Shown: positions 28,056 to 37,570, numbered from the stretch's first letter. The stretch: 64,000 bases of DNA from Rossellomorea marisflavi (GCA_003667865.1 CP033051.1:124001-188000); one strand, 5' to 3'. A program made the numbers and translations. The notes: a model not told the origin generated them from the letters alone.

Positions 28056-28075
28056 TCATTATTTAATTATCACTT

Positions 28076-28104
28076 ATCTTAACGAACGGAAATCAAAAAG
28101 TCAA
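28076..28104 (-). promoter_or_regulatory. Sigma-A-type promoter of the T-box/ileS2 transcript
   Basis: On the minus strand TTGACT (28104-28099), a 17-base spacer and TAAGAT (28081-28076). It would start transcription about 20 bases before stem I. Confidence 0.75.
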
Positions 28105-28273
28105 ATAATTCCTATAATTACTATCGACAGAAAACACATCTAACATTTATATCGGAATATGATCAATTTATTACCAATAATGACATAGAACATGAAGAAT
28201 AAAAGTTTCAAGTCTTTAATATTAAAATTTTTAGATATAATGTTATCTATATTGTAATGAAGGGGTATTTTTT

Positions 28274-28735
28274 ATGATCATTAATTTAGACGTAAATAAT
28301 CTAGAAACTGCAAAGAGTTTATTAAATGTTCAGATTCCATCATATAGGGTTGAAGCAGAAATAATTGGATTTGATGGGATTCCTCAACTAAGAGATACTG
28401 CAGAAAAGCTAATGCAATCTAATGAAAAATTTATAGGCTATATCATGAATGATAATCTAGTTGCCTCTATTTCCTATACAGAAGATCACAATAAGGTGAA
28501 TATATGCAGGTTAGTAGTTCATCCTGATTATTTCCGTAAAGGCATTGCAAAAGCTTTGGTAGAACACGTTATAAACTCAATTGCTATTAATAAGCGAATT
28601 GTAGTAACTACTGGAGCTAAAAATTCTCCTGCAAAGAATTTATACTTTCAGTTAGGCTTTCACGAAGTTGAAAATATTGAAGTGGCTCCGAATATTTATA
28701 TTACTCTCATGGAACGAAACAGAATAGAATCATAA
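28274..28735 (+). CDS. GNAT family N-acetyltransferase
   Basis: A 153-residue single-domain GNAT protein. The acetyl-CoA loop reads HPDYFRKGIAKALVEHV (R/Q-x-x-G-x-A) and a late NLYFQLGFHEVE segment completes the fold. AGGGGT is close to the ATG. The acceptor is unknown. It is divergent from the T-box/ileS2 unit, sharing the 28100-28270 promoter region. Confidence 0.85.
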   Translation: MIINLDVNNLETAKSLLNVQIPSYRVEAEIIGFDGIPQLRDTAEKLMQSNEKFIGYIMNDNLVASISYTEDHNKVNICRLVVHPDYFRKGIAKALVEHVINSIAINKRIVVTTGAKNSPAKNLYFQLGFHEVENIEVAPNIYITLMERNRIES

Positions 28736-28832
28736 TGAATGCTTATATTGCTTTTTAGAAAGCAGATATAGCATAATTCTTATATTGGCCTTACTGCATT
28801 TAATTTAAATCACATAGCGAAAATATCTAAAT

Positions 28833-29040
28833 CTATCTTGTTGCCTCTATTTCTTCTTTCATAAATCTTGATAGGTCCTTTACCATTGTTTCAGAGAAGT
28901 TAAATTCGATTCCTGCTTCTTATAAACTTAGTGCATATTTAAATTGTTTAAAAAATAACATGGCCTTTGGGATACTTTTCGTCTTTAAGAATGAGTTCTT
29001 TAATTTTTCCCACTATCAATTTGGTATTCGGTAAAAGAAC
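28833..29040 (-). pseudogene. Remnant of an unidentified gene
   Basis: On the minus strand two codon-like stretches, VGKIKELILKDEKYPKGHVI and, after a frameshift and a stop in place of one codon, KQFKYALSL(stop)EAGIEF and NFSETMVKDLSRFMKEEIEA, are followed by TAG at 28833. The residue composition is protein-like but the frame is broken at least twice and no start is visible. I do not recognise the family. Confidence 0.4.
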
Positions 29041-29067
29041 TAAATAGTTAATTATTTTAAATCGATT

Positions 29068-29901
29068 TTACAACACTTCACTTCTAAATTTGGATTCAAG
29101 CAAATCTTTTACTCTTTGAGTATTTAATGAACTATCAAGTACTATATAAGGATTTTCATTTAAATCAATGCTAGATTCTCTTATAACATTTTCTTCATAA
29201 CCCAACCCTTTTAATCGTTTTCGGTAAAACGTAAAGTAACTTTCCTTTTGCGTTGGACCTACATGTATAATTCCTTTAAAGTCTATTGAGGAAAGCTCTA
29301 GTATGGCTTCTGACAAATCCTCAACATGTACAAATGTTCGGTACATATTTGTAGCCGCATAGAAGAATCCTTTTTTTCCAACTTCACTCATTACCCTTTT
29401 AGTTCTCTCTTCTATATTCTGGTTTAGATCCTTTCCGTATAGTGGACCTGTTCGAATAATAATGTGGTTTAGATGGTGATCTTGAACCATCTTTTCACCC
29501 AAAATTTTTGAATTGATGTAAGTAGCAAAAGGTGCCTCTTCAGTTATTGGTATTGTTTCATCTGACTCTGTATAGCTTCCTTTCCCTTCTGAAAAGACAC
29601 CATCAGTCGAGATGAAAATAAGTTTTGATTGTTTGCTTATCGTTGACAAAAGAGTTGTCAGACCCGTTTTTATTAGTACATCCTCTTCACCCATACTTAG
29701 TAATGACCATACAACTACATCAGGTTGATAATCTTGGAGCATTTGTTCAACTGCGTTTTTATCCGTAATATCCAATTTTATTACATTTGGTTTTTCATTC
29801 GAAAATCTTGAAGTCCCTAATACTGTGTAATTTAATTTTTCTGCTTGATCAAGTAAAGTACTCCCTAAAAAACCAGTTGCTCCTAATATTAGAATTCGCA
29901 T
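29068..29901 (-). CDS. RmlD-like NAD(P)-dependent sugar-nucleotide reductase / SDR
   Basis: A 277-residue extended short-chain dehydrogenase. It has the Rossmann motif GATGFLG at residues 7-13, the Ser/Thr of FISTDGVFSEGKG, and the catalytic YINSK (Tyr-x-x-x-Lys). The order matches dTDP-4-dehydrorhamnose reductase (RmlD) and its many relatives. No other rhamnose genes (rmlABC) are nearby, so dTDP-rhamnose synthesis is not supported by context. A GGGGGA site precedes the ATG. Confidence 0.8.
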   Translation of the reverse strand: MRILILGATGFLGSTLLDQAEKLNYTVLGTSRFSNEKPNVIKLDITDKNAVEQMLQDYQPDVVVWSLLSMGEEDVLIKTGLTTLLSTISKQSKLIFISTDGVFSEGKGSYTESDETIPITEEAPFATYINSKILGEKMVQDHHLNHIIIRTGPLYGKDLNQNIEERTKRVMSEVGKKGFFYAATNMYRTFVHVEDLSEAILELSSIDFKGIIHVGPTQKESYFTFYRKRLKGLGYEENVIRESSIDLNENPYIVLDSSLNTQRVKDLLESKFRSEVL

Positions 29902-30329
29902 ATTAATTCCCCCATTTTATTATCCTAATTCAATATTATTTTTCTCTTGTTCAAAATACCTGCTTTTCACTAGAAAATTCGAATGGAATACTGCATGATT
30001 TTTCTCCCATATATTTTTGGTACCTATACACCTATATTAAACAAGACACTCATTATAAAGACGGCAGTCCAAGTAAGACAAATGGTGACTATGGTGACTA
30101 TGATGCCTTCGAAGATTCCAACCTTATATTCTTTAATCTCTAATTATTGTTCGTAATCTTCTTTCTTTACAAGCCTTGATCCTTTTTAAGGTTTTTATTT
30201 TTATATTGTAGGTTAGGATACATTGGGAATTCATATTTTCAAGTATGGAATTACTAATCACTCTATTCCACAACCTGCACGTTTACTGGAACAACCACAT
30301 TGAAGATGCTTCTTCAGCAAACGATCTCT
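29902..30329. other. Intergenic region with a possible gene tail
   Basis: 428 bp with no intact gene. A plus-strand frame is open from about 29905 to a TAA near 30143 and its last part is protein-like (YKDGSPSKTNGDYGDYDAFE), but it has no start codon or ribosome binding site. It may be the tail of a lost gene. I see no repeat or terminator here. Confidence 0.3.
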
Positions 30330-31268
30330 TTACCGTTCTAATCCTAATTCTTCATTTGTTACTCTTTTGATTTCTCCAATTTTGAATTCTATTATTTCTA
30401 GGATTTTTTCTTCAGATGTATGTCCTTGAAAATATTTTTCAATCTCCCACGCTAACATCATAGTGGTATGGTCAATATAATAGTATGTAAAATCTCGTTG
30501 AAAATCTTCGGTGGGGATATTGAGGTTATGATTGTTTAATATCATTTGATAGGAATCTATTACATATTGAATCAACCGTGTGTCATATATATCTTGACAC
30601 ATAATCGTTATGTCTCTTAATGGTGAACCAAGAGCTGCCCACTCCCAATCAATTAACCATATCTGTCCATCTTTTAAGAATATGTTCTCCAGGTGAGGAT
30701 CCCCGTGAGTAATCACTTGTGGACACTGTTGCTTGAAATATTTAAAATCTAATTTCTCATACGCATTGTTGATTATTTTAATCCAATTTGTATTACTCAA
30801 TAGTTTCTGTGAACCTAAACGATTCATTTGATCCATACACCATTCGTACCATCCATATGTAATCTGGTGAATTGGGAAACCATTGGCATTCTTGCTAATA
30901 CGTAAGCTATGTAGGACAGCTAATCTATCTAAGATACTCTTTAAAACTTTTCGCTTATCTATATCTGATAGTAACTCAAAGTCCTTTTTTAGTGGTGAAT
31001 TTAAGTCGTGCATAAGAATAGCTTTTGGTGAAGAATCCCAGACTGTTACCACTTTATTAAATCGCTTAATAAGCTGAGAATACTTTGAATAGAGGGCAAG
31101 TTCATTGTTTCGTTCAGTTTCAAACTCCTTATATATAAGGTTCACCCTTTGATTCTCTTCATCAACAGTTTCAATTCTATAAATTCTTCCTGCATGAGCA
31201 CCATTGATAACCTCTTTTTTTAATAGCGTTAAGCCTCTATCAGCCAATCTTTCTTCTAAAATTGTCAA
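30330..31268 (-). CDS. Aminoglycoside/choline kinase-like phosphotransferase (APH family)
   Basis: A 312-residue protein with the APH/choline kinase fold. The catalytic loop is THGDPHLENIF (Asp as base) and the metal-binding motif is IWLIDWEWAALGSPLRDI. The start is TTG 31268: AAAGGAG is 8 bases upstream, and the GTG at 31304 lies upstream of that site. Similar genes are common in Bacillus genomes and usually act on unknown small molecules (choline, thiamine, or antibiotics); resistance should not be inferred. It forms a single-gene unit. Confidence 0.82.
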   Translation of the reverse strand: MTILEERLADRGLTLLKKEVINGAHAGRIYRIETVDEENQRVNLIYKEFETERNNELALYSKYSQLIKRFNKVVTVWDSSPKAILMHDLNSPLKKDFELLSDIDKRKVLKSILDRLAVLHSLRISKNANGFPIHQITYGWYEWCMDQMNRLGSQKLLSNTNWIKIINNAYEKLDFKYFKQQCPQVITHGDPHLENIFLKDGQIWLIDWEWAALGSPLRDITIMCQDIYDTRLIQYVIDSYQMILNNHNLNIPTEDFQRDFTYYYIDHTTMMLAWEIEKYFQGHTSEEKILEIIEFKIGEIKRVTNEELGLER

Positions 31269-31413
31269 TTCACCTTCTCCTTTGATGATTAAAGCAGTAT
31301 TCACTATTCATTCTATAAATCTCCACTTTTTAGTGCATTTTTTGAAAAGTTTGGAATTTATACCAACACTAGTTTATCATAATTTTTCTACTCACTGTGC
31401 ATCCATCTACTAT

Positions 31414-31463
31414 AAAAAAAGAATAGCAGACCGAAATTTTCACCATTCGGTCGCTATTCTTTA
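31414..31463 (-). terminator. Rho-independent terminator after the lipoprotein gene at 31582
   Basis: A long hairpin: AAAGAATAGC and GACCGAA pair with TTCGGTC and GCTATTCTTT around a short loop with one bulged base; a T-run follows on the minus strand. Confidence 0.88.
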
Positions 31464-31581
31464 AGTTATTTAATGTTTCATAAAGCAATCTATTATGTTT
31501 ATGAATATTGTTTTTTCTGTTAAACCTCACGGATTAGCTACTAGTAAAACTTCAGTTTTCAGCTAGATTAGAAAGCTAATT

Positions 31582-32106
31582 TTATTCATTGCTGTTTACT
31601 AAGTGTTGCCCCTCTTCTGAAACACCTATAATATCAGGCAAGATGGATTCAGTTGGTTTCTCATAAAAAACAAACCATAATCTTACGCCTTCATTCGTCT
31701 TAATTATTTTAGCTTTTTCTTCATTTCTCTCACTGGAAGAAATGACTTCTACGACATCTGGGTTATTGATCACACCATATGAAAAATATAGGGCTTCTTC
31801 CTGTCTGTTTGAGAAAACAACTGAAAGTCCCTCTTCTGGATTAAGAGAAGCACTCCCTGATTTGGTTATCCAATTTAATTCCTCATCTATAATTCCTACT
31901 TTTAACTCGTTATCCATTCGATAGAAAACGAGAAAACCAGAATTGATTACCTCAATATGAAAAATCTCTTGAAAACCTTCACTTTCGGGAATGCTATTAT
32001 AAATTTGTTGGTTAAAAGAGGTATCGTTTTTTTGTGAACATCCATTTAAAATAAGCAACAACACCAATAATGCTGAAAACGAGACAGGAAAGAGTTTTTT
32101 TCTCAT
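31582..32106 (-). CDS. Hypothetical lipoprotein
   Basis: A 174-residue protein with a lipoprotein signal (MRKKLFPVSFSALLVLLLIL, lipobox LNGC, acceptor Cys near residue 23). The mature part is acidic and beta-rich with no motif I know. A GGAGG site precedes the ATG. It stands alone with its own terminator and is predicted to be membrane-anchored outside the cell. Confidence 0.6.
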   Translation of the reverse strand: MRKKLFPVSFSALLVLLLILNGCSQKNDTSFNQQIYNSIPESEGFQEIFHIEVINSGFLVFYRMDNELKVGIIDEELNWITKSGSASLNPEEGLSVVFSNRQEEALYFSYGVINNPDVVEVISSSERNEEKAKIIKTNEGVRLWFVFYEKPTESILPDIIGVSEEGQHLVNSNE

Positions 32107-32385
32107 ATAATACCTCCATTTAGAGCCTTAATTTAGTAGTGATATCACTTTTTTCTCCAAAGTTTTTTTCATAATCAGATCACATTCTAAATAAAATCCT
32201 CAGCTTAATAAATTCTTACAATATAAGGCTTATCCTTCTATATATAAGCCCCAAGTATAATAGGGATCCTCAATACAATACATGTAAGATAGGTTTAATT
32301 AAATGATAACAGCGTACTATTTTACTCATTTTCTCCTTATCCGCTGTCATTGGGTGAAGGTGAAGTAGCATATCCCTGACCGAAA
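32107..32385. other. Intergenic region
   Basis: AT-rich spacer between the lipoprotein gene and the frameshifted membrane-protein gene. A short stem may lie near 32220-32250 (AAGGCTTATCC and TATATAAGCC). No gene seen. Confidence 0.4.
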
Positions 32386-32816
32386 CTATCTAGCAAAAAT
32401 ACAGCGACATTTAGAGAAAATAAACTCCTCATTTTGAATTCTTCTAATCAGCTCATCGAATGCCCAAAAGCAAATAGCAATAATTACTGCACAAACAAAT
32501 TCTCCATTACCTCTATACCGAACACTGGAAAAAGGGTGCTTGAATTCGTTATAAAAGCGAATAAAGCACCAAAAAATATATGAACAATAAAAGCAACATA
32601 GATTCTGGCACGTTTTAACTTCCTGCTTAAATAATCCGATAAGAATGTAACCGGAACCCCGTAGAGGATAACATAAGGTGAAATGAATAAGCTAAACATT
32701 CCTGTCATTACAACTAGCTCCAAAGGTTGTCTCCACTCTCCAAAAAATATTGAAAAGATAAGAAATAAAGAAAAAGGTGTAGCTAATAGAGTGGTTATGA
32801 TTTTTCTCTTTATCAT
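32386..32816 (-). pseudogene. Membrane-protein gene with an apparent frameshift near its 3' end
   Basis: An intact frame runs from ATG 32816 (GGAGG upstream) to TAA at 32484, giving 110 residues with three hydrophobic segments (TTLLATPFSLFLIFSIFFG, LVVMTGMFSLFISPYVIL, IYVAFIVHIFFGALFAF). Immediately past this stop, another minus-strand frame continues with VCAVIIAICFWAFDELIRRI and ends at 32386, which looks like the missing fourth hydrophobic segment and a charged tail. One indel near 32490 would join them. Either a real frameshift mutation or a sequencing error. The family is unknown. Confidence 0.5.
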
Positions 32817-32885
32817 GCAAAGATCCTCCAATTGAAAATTACTTCTACCATTTTTGTCATAGGTTGTTACTCTTTTCTGACACAT

Positions 32886-33464
32886 TCATTCACTTGAATT
32901 CGAGAGATTTTTTAAATCCCAGTCCTTCCTAAGTAGTGAATAGGAATAATGGTCATAGTATTTTCCTCTAAACAGATGTTTGTCTCGATAAATTCCTTCT
33001 CTTATGAAACCTAAACGTTCTAATGTATTTGAGGACTTAGTGTTGTCTAAAGCAACATATGCGTTTATCCTATTTAGTTGCATATTACTAAAGCCACTCT
33101 CTATCGCTGCAATCAATGCCTCTTTCATATATCCGTATCCCCAATATTCATACCACAGATCATACCCTATTTCTGCTATATTATTGGTTCGGTCCCATAA
33201 ATCAAAACCACAGGTACCAATCTTTTCATTACTGTCCTTTTTCTCTATAACCCATCTATTATGCCCTTTTATTTCTGGGTTTCTATTCCACTCAATAAAT
33301 TCGGCTGCATCCTCTATTCTTGTAAATATCTCTTCATCATATAGAAATTCACATATCTTTTCATTACTGAAAAGTTTAAAGATAAACTTAGTATCAGCAC
33401 CGCTGACATTTCTTAATTTTAATCTGTTAGTCTCTAATTCTGGAAAAAACCTTTGCTCGCTCAT
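32886..33464 (-). CDS. RimJ/RimL-type GNAT acetyltransferase
   Basis: A 192-residue protein with the RimJ/RimL layout: ETNRLKLRNVSGADTKFIFKL near the start, IEKKDSNEKIGTCGFDLWD, then EIGYDLWYEYWGYGYMKEAL (acetyl-CoA loop) and the final NTKSSNTLERLGFIREGIYR. These usually acetylate a protein N-terminus or a small molecule. The start is ATG 33464, as AAGGGTG is well spaced there; a GTG three codons earlier is not. Adjacent to the membrane-protein gene by 69 bp. Confidence 0.87.
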   Translation of the reverse strand: MSEQRFFPELETNRLKLRNVSGADTKFIFKLFSNEKICEFLYDEEIFTRIEDAAEFIEWNRNPEIKGHNRWVIEKKDSNEKIGTCGFDLWDRTNNIAEIGYDLWYEYWGYGYMKEALIAAIESGFSNMQLNRINAYVALDNTKSSNTLERLGFIREGIYRDKHLFRGKYYDHYSYSLLRKDWDLKNLSNSSE

Positions 33465-33516
33465 AACAAACACCCTTTATATTGATTTACCATCTTATGC
33501 GTTTAACCTGTATCAT

Positions 33517-33570
33517 TAATACAATAACTTCCACATAAAAAGCGTTAATCCCTTCTTGGATCAACGCTCC
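33517..33570 (-). repeat. Terminator-like hairpin family, copy
   Basis: ATTAATACAATAACTTCCAC then AAGCGTTAATCC/GGATCAACGCTC, a 12-bp hairpin with a CTTCTT loop; T-run on the minus strand. It lies about 120 bp after the hydrolase gene at 33691 and before the GNAT gene. Confidence 0.75.
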
Positions 33571-33690
33571 TTTTAAATGTGTATAATTAAAATATCCCTA
33601 TCAGTCCAGTAACTTAATTTAATTTTCCATTTTCCTCTAAAAAAATCAACACTAGATAACTTCTCATCAACATAAAAACAATATTATCAT

Positions 33691-34524
33691 TCAACTATTA
33701 ATCCATTTTAGTATATGAGTACATACAATAGTAGGTTGATCCCAATAAATATCGTGGGTAGCTTTGTCCACTTCTGTAACAGATACCTTTAAATGTTTGG
33801 TAAAACGCTCGGTTTCTCTTTTTCTTATCGAGTTAAATTCTTCTGGTAATGTACTTCTCAAAAGCAAAACTGGTATATCAATATTTGTTAACGTATCTTC
33901 TGAGGGTTCTGTAAACATCTTCTGAGTAAGATGTACTGCCACATCAATAGGAATAATTAATTTTATTTTCCCCTCTTCACACTTCATACTATTTTTTGAT
34001 AATTCTACCAACCTATTCGTTACTCCATTATTATACTGTGCTTGCTCGTAATCCTCCCAGTTTTGGAAGGTGTACGTTTCTATATGCCTTAGTGTTACAC
34101 TTATTTCTTCTTTAAGTGAGTTATCTGGTATGTTGGAAGACTGTATATATCCGCCATCCAACAAGATCAATGATTTAAGAGGATATTTCTTAGCAAAATT
34201 AAGACCGATATAGGCGCCCAAAGAATGACCAATAATATGATAGTCTTCTATATTATAAAAATCGATAATATCCATAACCCAATCTGCTAAGGAATCCATT
34301 GAAAAGAATTCTTCATCATTAAAGAAGGATGACTTGCCATGTCCAGGTAAATCGAAAGCAAAAATTTTAAAGCTTTTGCTCAATATAGAAGCAAGTTCCT
34401 CAAAACTTTTCCCTGTGCTGCCTAACCCATGTAACAAAATTAAGGTTGTTTTATTTTCAATCCCCCATATATTGACTAATACGTTTAACTTATTATCTAA
34501 CGTTACACATTCTGTTTGCATCAT
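33691..34524 (-). CDS. Alpha/beta hydrolase
   Basis: About 277 residues. The core has the oxyanion strand LILLHGLGSTGKSF, the nucleophile elbow GHSLGAYIG (Ser), an acid probably near VLLLRSTLPEE, and a C-terminal His in ATHDIYWDQP. There is no signal peptide. The start is uncertain: the frame opens at 34563 (TTG), but ATG 34524 or 34521 gives a typical N-terminus (MQTECVTLDNKLNVLVNIWG). The substrate is unknown; haloperoxidase- or esterase-like activity is possible. Confidence 0.8.
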   Translation of the reverse strand: MMQTECVTLDNKLNVLVNIWGIENKTTLILLHGLGSTGKSFEELASILSKSFKIFAFDLPGHGKSSFFNDEEFFSMDSLADWVMDIIDFYNIEDYHIIGHSLGAYIGLNFAKKYPLKSLILLDGGYIQSSNIPDNSLKEEISVTLRHIETYTFQNWEDYEQAQYNNGVTNRLVELSKNSMKCEEGKIKLIIPIDVAVHLTQKMFTEPSEDTLTNIDIPVLLLRSTLPEEFNSIRKRETERFTKHLKVSVTEVDKATHDIYWDQPTIVCTHILKWINS

Positions 34525-34737
34525 AACCACCAACACTTTAAATGAAATCATACTTACATTCAAGTAATGAATTTACCAATTATCCTGCTTCGATAGTTCA
34601 ATAATAACAACTATCATTTCTCCCTAAATCAGTAGCTACTCTTTTTCCACAAATACTCTTCTATAACTAAGATCATTTTTTCACAGTCTTATCGGATTTG
34701 CGAGATCTCCCACACCCGTTTAATAAACATGTTCCTT

Positions 34738-35208
34738 TCACCAATCCTTCTCCATTATGATGAAATTATAATCTTCACCTCTTATATTGTTTTGAAAGTT
34801 CCCCTTTCTTTTAAAGCCTGCCTTTTCATAAACTTTTATTGCACGCTTATTAAAATCAGCAACTGCAAGCTCTAAGTGTTCATATCCTATTTTCACTCTT
34901 CCATATTCAATTATTTCTTCGATAAACCTTAGACCATTACCTTTACCAGTCCGTGATGGTTTCATCTGAACGCCTACAGCTATAATCTCTTCGGGAGCTT
35001 CTCCAACATGAAAGAATTCACAATTGCCAATTAATGTACCTTGTTCATCAATAACCGAATAAAAATGATCAATATCTATGCTGTTTAGGAATCCGTTCAC
35101 TTTTTCCTCTTGTATATTATTATCATAAAAAGAATACACACCATCATAGGTCCAAGTAATGAATTCTCTAACATCTTCTGCTGTTCTCTTTCTAATTTTA
35201 TAGCTCAT
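34738..35208 (-). CDS. GNAT family N-acetyltransferase
   Basis: A 156-residue GNAT protein with the acetyl-CoA loop VQMKPSRTGKGNGLRFIEE and a late KRAIKVYEKAGFKRKGNF segment, as in RimI-like and amino-sugar acetyltransferases. AAAGGGG precedes the ATG. The acceptor is unknown. A single-gene unit. Confidence 0.85.
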   Translation of the reverse strand: MSYKIRKRTAEDVREFITWTYDGVYSFYDNNIQEEKVNGFLNSIDIDHFYSVIDEQGTLIGNCEFFHVGEAPEEIIAVGVQMKPSRTGKGNGLRFIEEIIEYGRVKIGYEHLELAVADFNKRAIKVYEKAGFKRKGNFQNNIRGEDYNFIIMEKDW

Positions 35209-35308
35209 TCGTTTAACCCCTTTCCAAAATACTTACAATCATTTTAATACCATTTTGATGACTAGGCTCCCTAAAAAACAAGTATGTAGTAATCTTAAGT
35301 AAACGAAT

Positions 35309-35346
35309 AAAAATGCCTTATGTATTAGATTACATAAAGCATTTTT
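35309..35346 (-). terminator. Rho-independent terminator of the CD3324-like gene
   Basis: AAAAATGCCTTATGTA pairs with TTACATAAAGCATTTTT; ends in a T-run on the minus strand. Confidence 0.85.
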
Positions 35347-35354
35347 ATACGAAC

Positions 35355-35627
35355 TTATTCTTTTTGTTTATATATAATTCTTTCAATACTTTTAATAGAT
35401 AGGTGGTACTGTTTAGCTAGCTGTCCCTTTGTTGATCCATTAATGTAATCATATTGAATGTTTCGATTTCTATCTTCTATAGCTCTTTTTGTACCATTCT
35501 TTTCTCCCCAAGAAAGCTCATTTCCCTTTTTTCTTGGTATATATAAGTAATCTCCATCAAAATATTTTTGAATTAAGATCACTAATTCTTCTGGTAATAC
35601 ATCATTAGCCTTTTTATATCCCATCAT
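35355..35627 (-). CDS. CD3324 family protein (helix-turn-helix)
   Basis: A 90-residue basic protein of the CD3324-type family: GYKKANDVLPEELVILIQKY, DGDYLYIPRKKG, then a C-terminal helix-turn-helix (GQLAKQYHLSIKSIERIIYK) that resembles resolvase/Mor-like recognition helices. AGGGACA lies just before the paired ATGs (35627 and 35624). The family is common in Firmicutes and its DNA target is unknown. Confidence 0.75.
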   Translation of the reverse strand: MMGYKKANDVLPEELVILIQKYFDGDYLYIPRKKGNELSWGEKNGTKRAIEDRNRNIQYDYINGSTKGQLAKQYHLSIKSIERIIYKQKE

Positions 35628-35885
35628 TGTCCCTGCTTTCTTATATTGTAATAATAAGAAATAGCAAAGACCGCTAAAAGGATTGTCTACTCAAATGCCA
35701 TTCTTATAGCAGCCTCTGCCACTAATAAGAGAAGATTTTCAAGTTAAGATATTTCCCCAAAATAACATTCTCCTTTCTTTACAACATTAGAACAAATGTG
35801 CAGTATCGTTGTACTTCTCCATAAAATGGCCGAGTTATACAACAATTATTGTTTTACATTTGCTCATTGATTATTAAATAAAAAA

Positions 35886-36185
35886 CTATTTATGATTTTC
35901 TATAAACTCTTTAACTATTAAATTGTAAACGTCTGGACGGTCAATATTTGCTGTATGACCCGCATTTGGAATTAACCCTACTTGAATTTCATGATTTTTT
36001 CCATTCATATATTGTACGGAGTCTACTTCATGTTGATCATTACTGCCATTAATAACTAAGGTTGGTACTTTTAATTCTTTCAAATCATCTGATAATGAAG
36101 GTGAAACAATAGCAGCTACTGATCTAGGGCGGATCAGTAGCTGTTCTAGTTGTAGTAAGTATTCAGTTTTATTAATGAATCTATA
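35886..36185 (-). pseudogene. C-terminal fragment of an alpha/beta hydrolase
   Basis: The frame is open between a stop at 36186 and the terminal stop at 35886. It encodes LLIRPRSVAAIVSPSLSDDL, KELKVPTLVINGSNDQHEV (the acid-bearing strand of alpha/beta hydrolases) and NAGHTANIDRPDVYN with the catalytic His. The lid, the nucleophile elbow and the whole N-terminal half are missing, and no start with a ribosome binding site exists. It is the last third of a hydrolase gene. Confidence 0.75.
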
Positions 36186-36324
36186 TTATCAGAATAGTTT
36201 ATATAGTCATCGCAAGTTATGGTAATGTAAGAATAGTAGTAATTAAGTGGGGTGTATATATAGAATGTAATGATATTTGATGTCGCATAATTTTTTTGCC
36301 CAAAAGTTTTGAAAATATATGAGG

Positions 36325-36534
36325 TCAAGGCTTCTTAGGAAACAAGTAGGAAATTAAAAGTAGAATAATACCTATACCATATCCTATCCACATTATAGCG
36401 GTTTGCGTGCTGTAGGCTATATTCTGGCCAACTCCTGATACAACTAACACTAATCGTATAACAGTACTTAATAGAACGATCCCAAGAGCAATCCACTGAA
36501 TAATCTTACGTTTATTGTTATTCTTAATTTTCAT
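36325..36534 (-). CDS. Small two-helix membrane protein
   Basis: A 69-residue protein with a basic start (MKIKNNNKRKI) and two hydrophobic helices (residues about 12-32 and 45-64), ending in PKKP. AGGAGAGGTTTT precedes the ATG, so it is likely translated. I do not recognise a family. Confidence 0.6.
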   Translation of the reverse strand: MKIKNNNKRKIIQWIALGIVLLSTVIRLVLVVSGVGQNIAYSTQTAIMWIGYGIGIILLLISYLFPKKP

Positions 36535-36576
36535 AAAACCTCTCCTATACTGAAGCTAATTTTACAGTTCTGCCAT

Positions 36577-36632
36577 TAATACAATACCTTCAATAAAAGA
36601 GTGGCAAATCCCTTTTTTGGATTAATGAGCTC
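36577..36632 (-). repeat. Terminator-like hairpin family, degenerate copy
   Basis: CATTAATACAATACCTTCAAT then GAGTGGCAAATCCC/GGATTAATGAGCTC with arm mismatches; it directly follows the end of the gene at 36649 (minus strand). Confidence 0.55.
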
Positions 36633-36648
36633 ACCTTGAAGCCAAAAA

Positions 36649-36948
36649 CTAGCCAATATATTGGAAAATCAGCTTATAAACTGCAACGCAAAGCCCTAAA
36701 ATACTAGCTTTCATTTTGGAAGAATGACTTCTTTTACTTAGAAGTAAGTAAAAGAAAACAACTAAAAACCCTAAAGGAACCCATAACTCGAATGTACCGT
36801 CCTTTGTATCTCGAGAAAAAATTGGACCAATATGTGTGCTAATTAAAAAGTAGAGAAAAACTGTAAAACGACGTGTTTCTAATTGCTTGCTCCACTTAAC
36901 TAAAAAGAAAATAATTATTATTGCAATGATAGCGGTCAACCAACTCAT
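36649..36948 (-). CDS. Hypothetical membrane protein
   Basis: A 99-residue protein with three hydrophobic segments (LTAIIAIIIIFFLV; TVFLYFLISTHIGPIF; LGFLVVFFYLLLS) and a C-terminal partly hydrophobic tail. AAAGGGTG precedes the ATG. I do not recognise the family. Confidence 0.55.
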   Translation of the reverse strand: MSWLTAIIAIIIIFFLVKWSKQLETRRFTVFLYFLISTHIGPIFSRDTKDGTFELWVPLGFLVVFFYLLLSKRSHSSKMKASILGLCVAVYKLIFQYIG

Positions 36949-37051
36949 TTAATTTCACCCTTTTAGTATTAACTCTGATCTATTATTATGAAGAAGAAAA
37001 GCAATAAATGAAGCACAACTTACTATTCTTCATTTAATGCCCCGAGATGAC

Positions 37052-37570
37052 TCATTTTTTTGTTTTTTCATTACCACCTATCATACTTTTCAAGAAATCT
37101 ATTTTACGAATATCTTTATTATTATTGTTATCTGCTCGGTAACTATCCTTTGATGAAGATTCATAGACACATAAGTATTGCTTGGGATTCAGTAAATAAT
37201 ACTTTACCTCTCCCATTTGATGGACTTCCAAATCCTCTAATGGCACTCCTGCAAAACTCGGTAGCGTATCAATAATACCAAATTCTACTGATAATCCTTC
37301 TTTAGAGAACTCATGCTCGTGTAAATCAATCAGGCTATAACCCATTGAATTCATAATGTCCACTACATCATTCCACTTATATATATTTAATTCAGGAGGT
37401 ACTTCCCACCCTCTTTTATCACCAGGTATATGAATATCTAAGTCTTGTGCATCCCAACTTTTTTCTGTAACAATTTCTAGACCTACTGACCCCATTAACA
37501 GTGGGATGATATCAATATCATTCAGTTTTTTTGTAATTTTAATAAATTCATTAAATTTATGATTAACCAT
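37052..37570 (-). CDS. Nucleotidyltransferase-like protein
   Basis: A 172-residue protein whose MGSVGLEIVTEK and WDAQDLDIHIPGD segments resemble the GS-x(n)-D-x-D pocket of minimal nucleotidyltransferases (GSxxx... DLD). The C-terminal half has YLLNPKQYLCVYESSSKDSYR, and ends in lysines. Conserved aspartates are in place, but the match is partial, so substrate transfer is not established. The start is ATG 37570 behind GGAGGGA. Likely a small-molecule or RNA-modifying enzyme if active. Confidence 0.55.
   Translation of the reverse strand: MVNHKFNEFIKITKKLNDIDIIPLLMGSVGLEIVTEKSWDAQDLDIHIPGDKRGWEVPPELNIYKWNDVVDIMNSMGYSLIDLHEHEFSKEGLSVEFGIIDTLPSFAGVPLEDLEVHQMGEVKYYLLNPKQYLCVYESSSKDSYRADNNNNKDIRKIDFLKSMIGGNEKTKK

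Noticed and set aside
29905..30143. Eighty-codon open frame on the plus strand
   Set aside because: No start codon and only its last third looks protein-like; described as part of the intergenic region.
36146..36328. A 60-residue minus-strand ORF rich in Tyr and Ile
   Set aside because: It overlaps the hydrolase remnant, lacks a ribosome binding site and is low-complexity.
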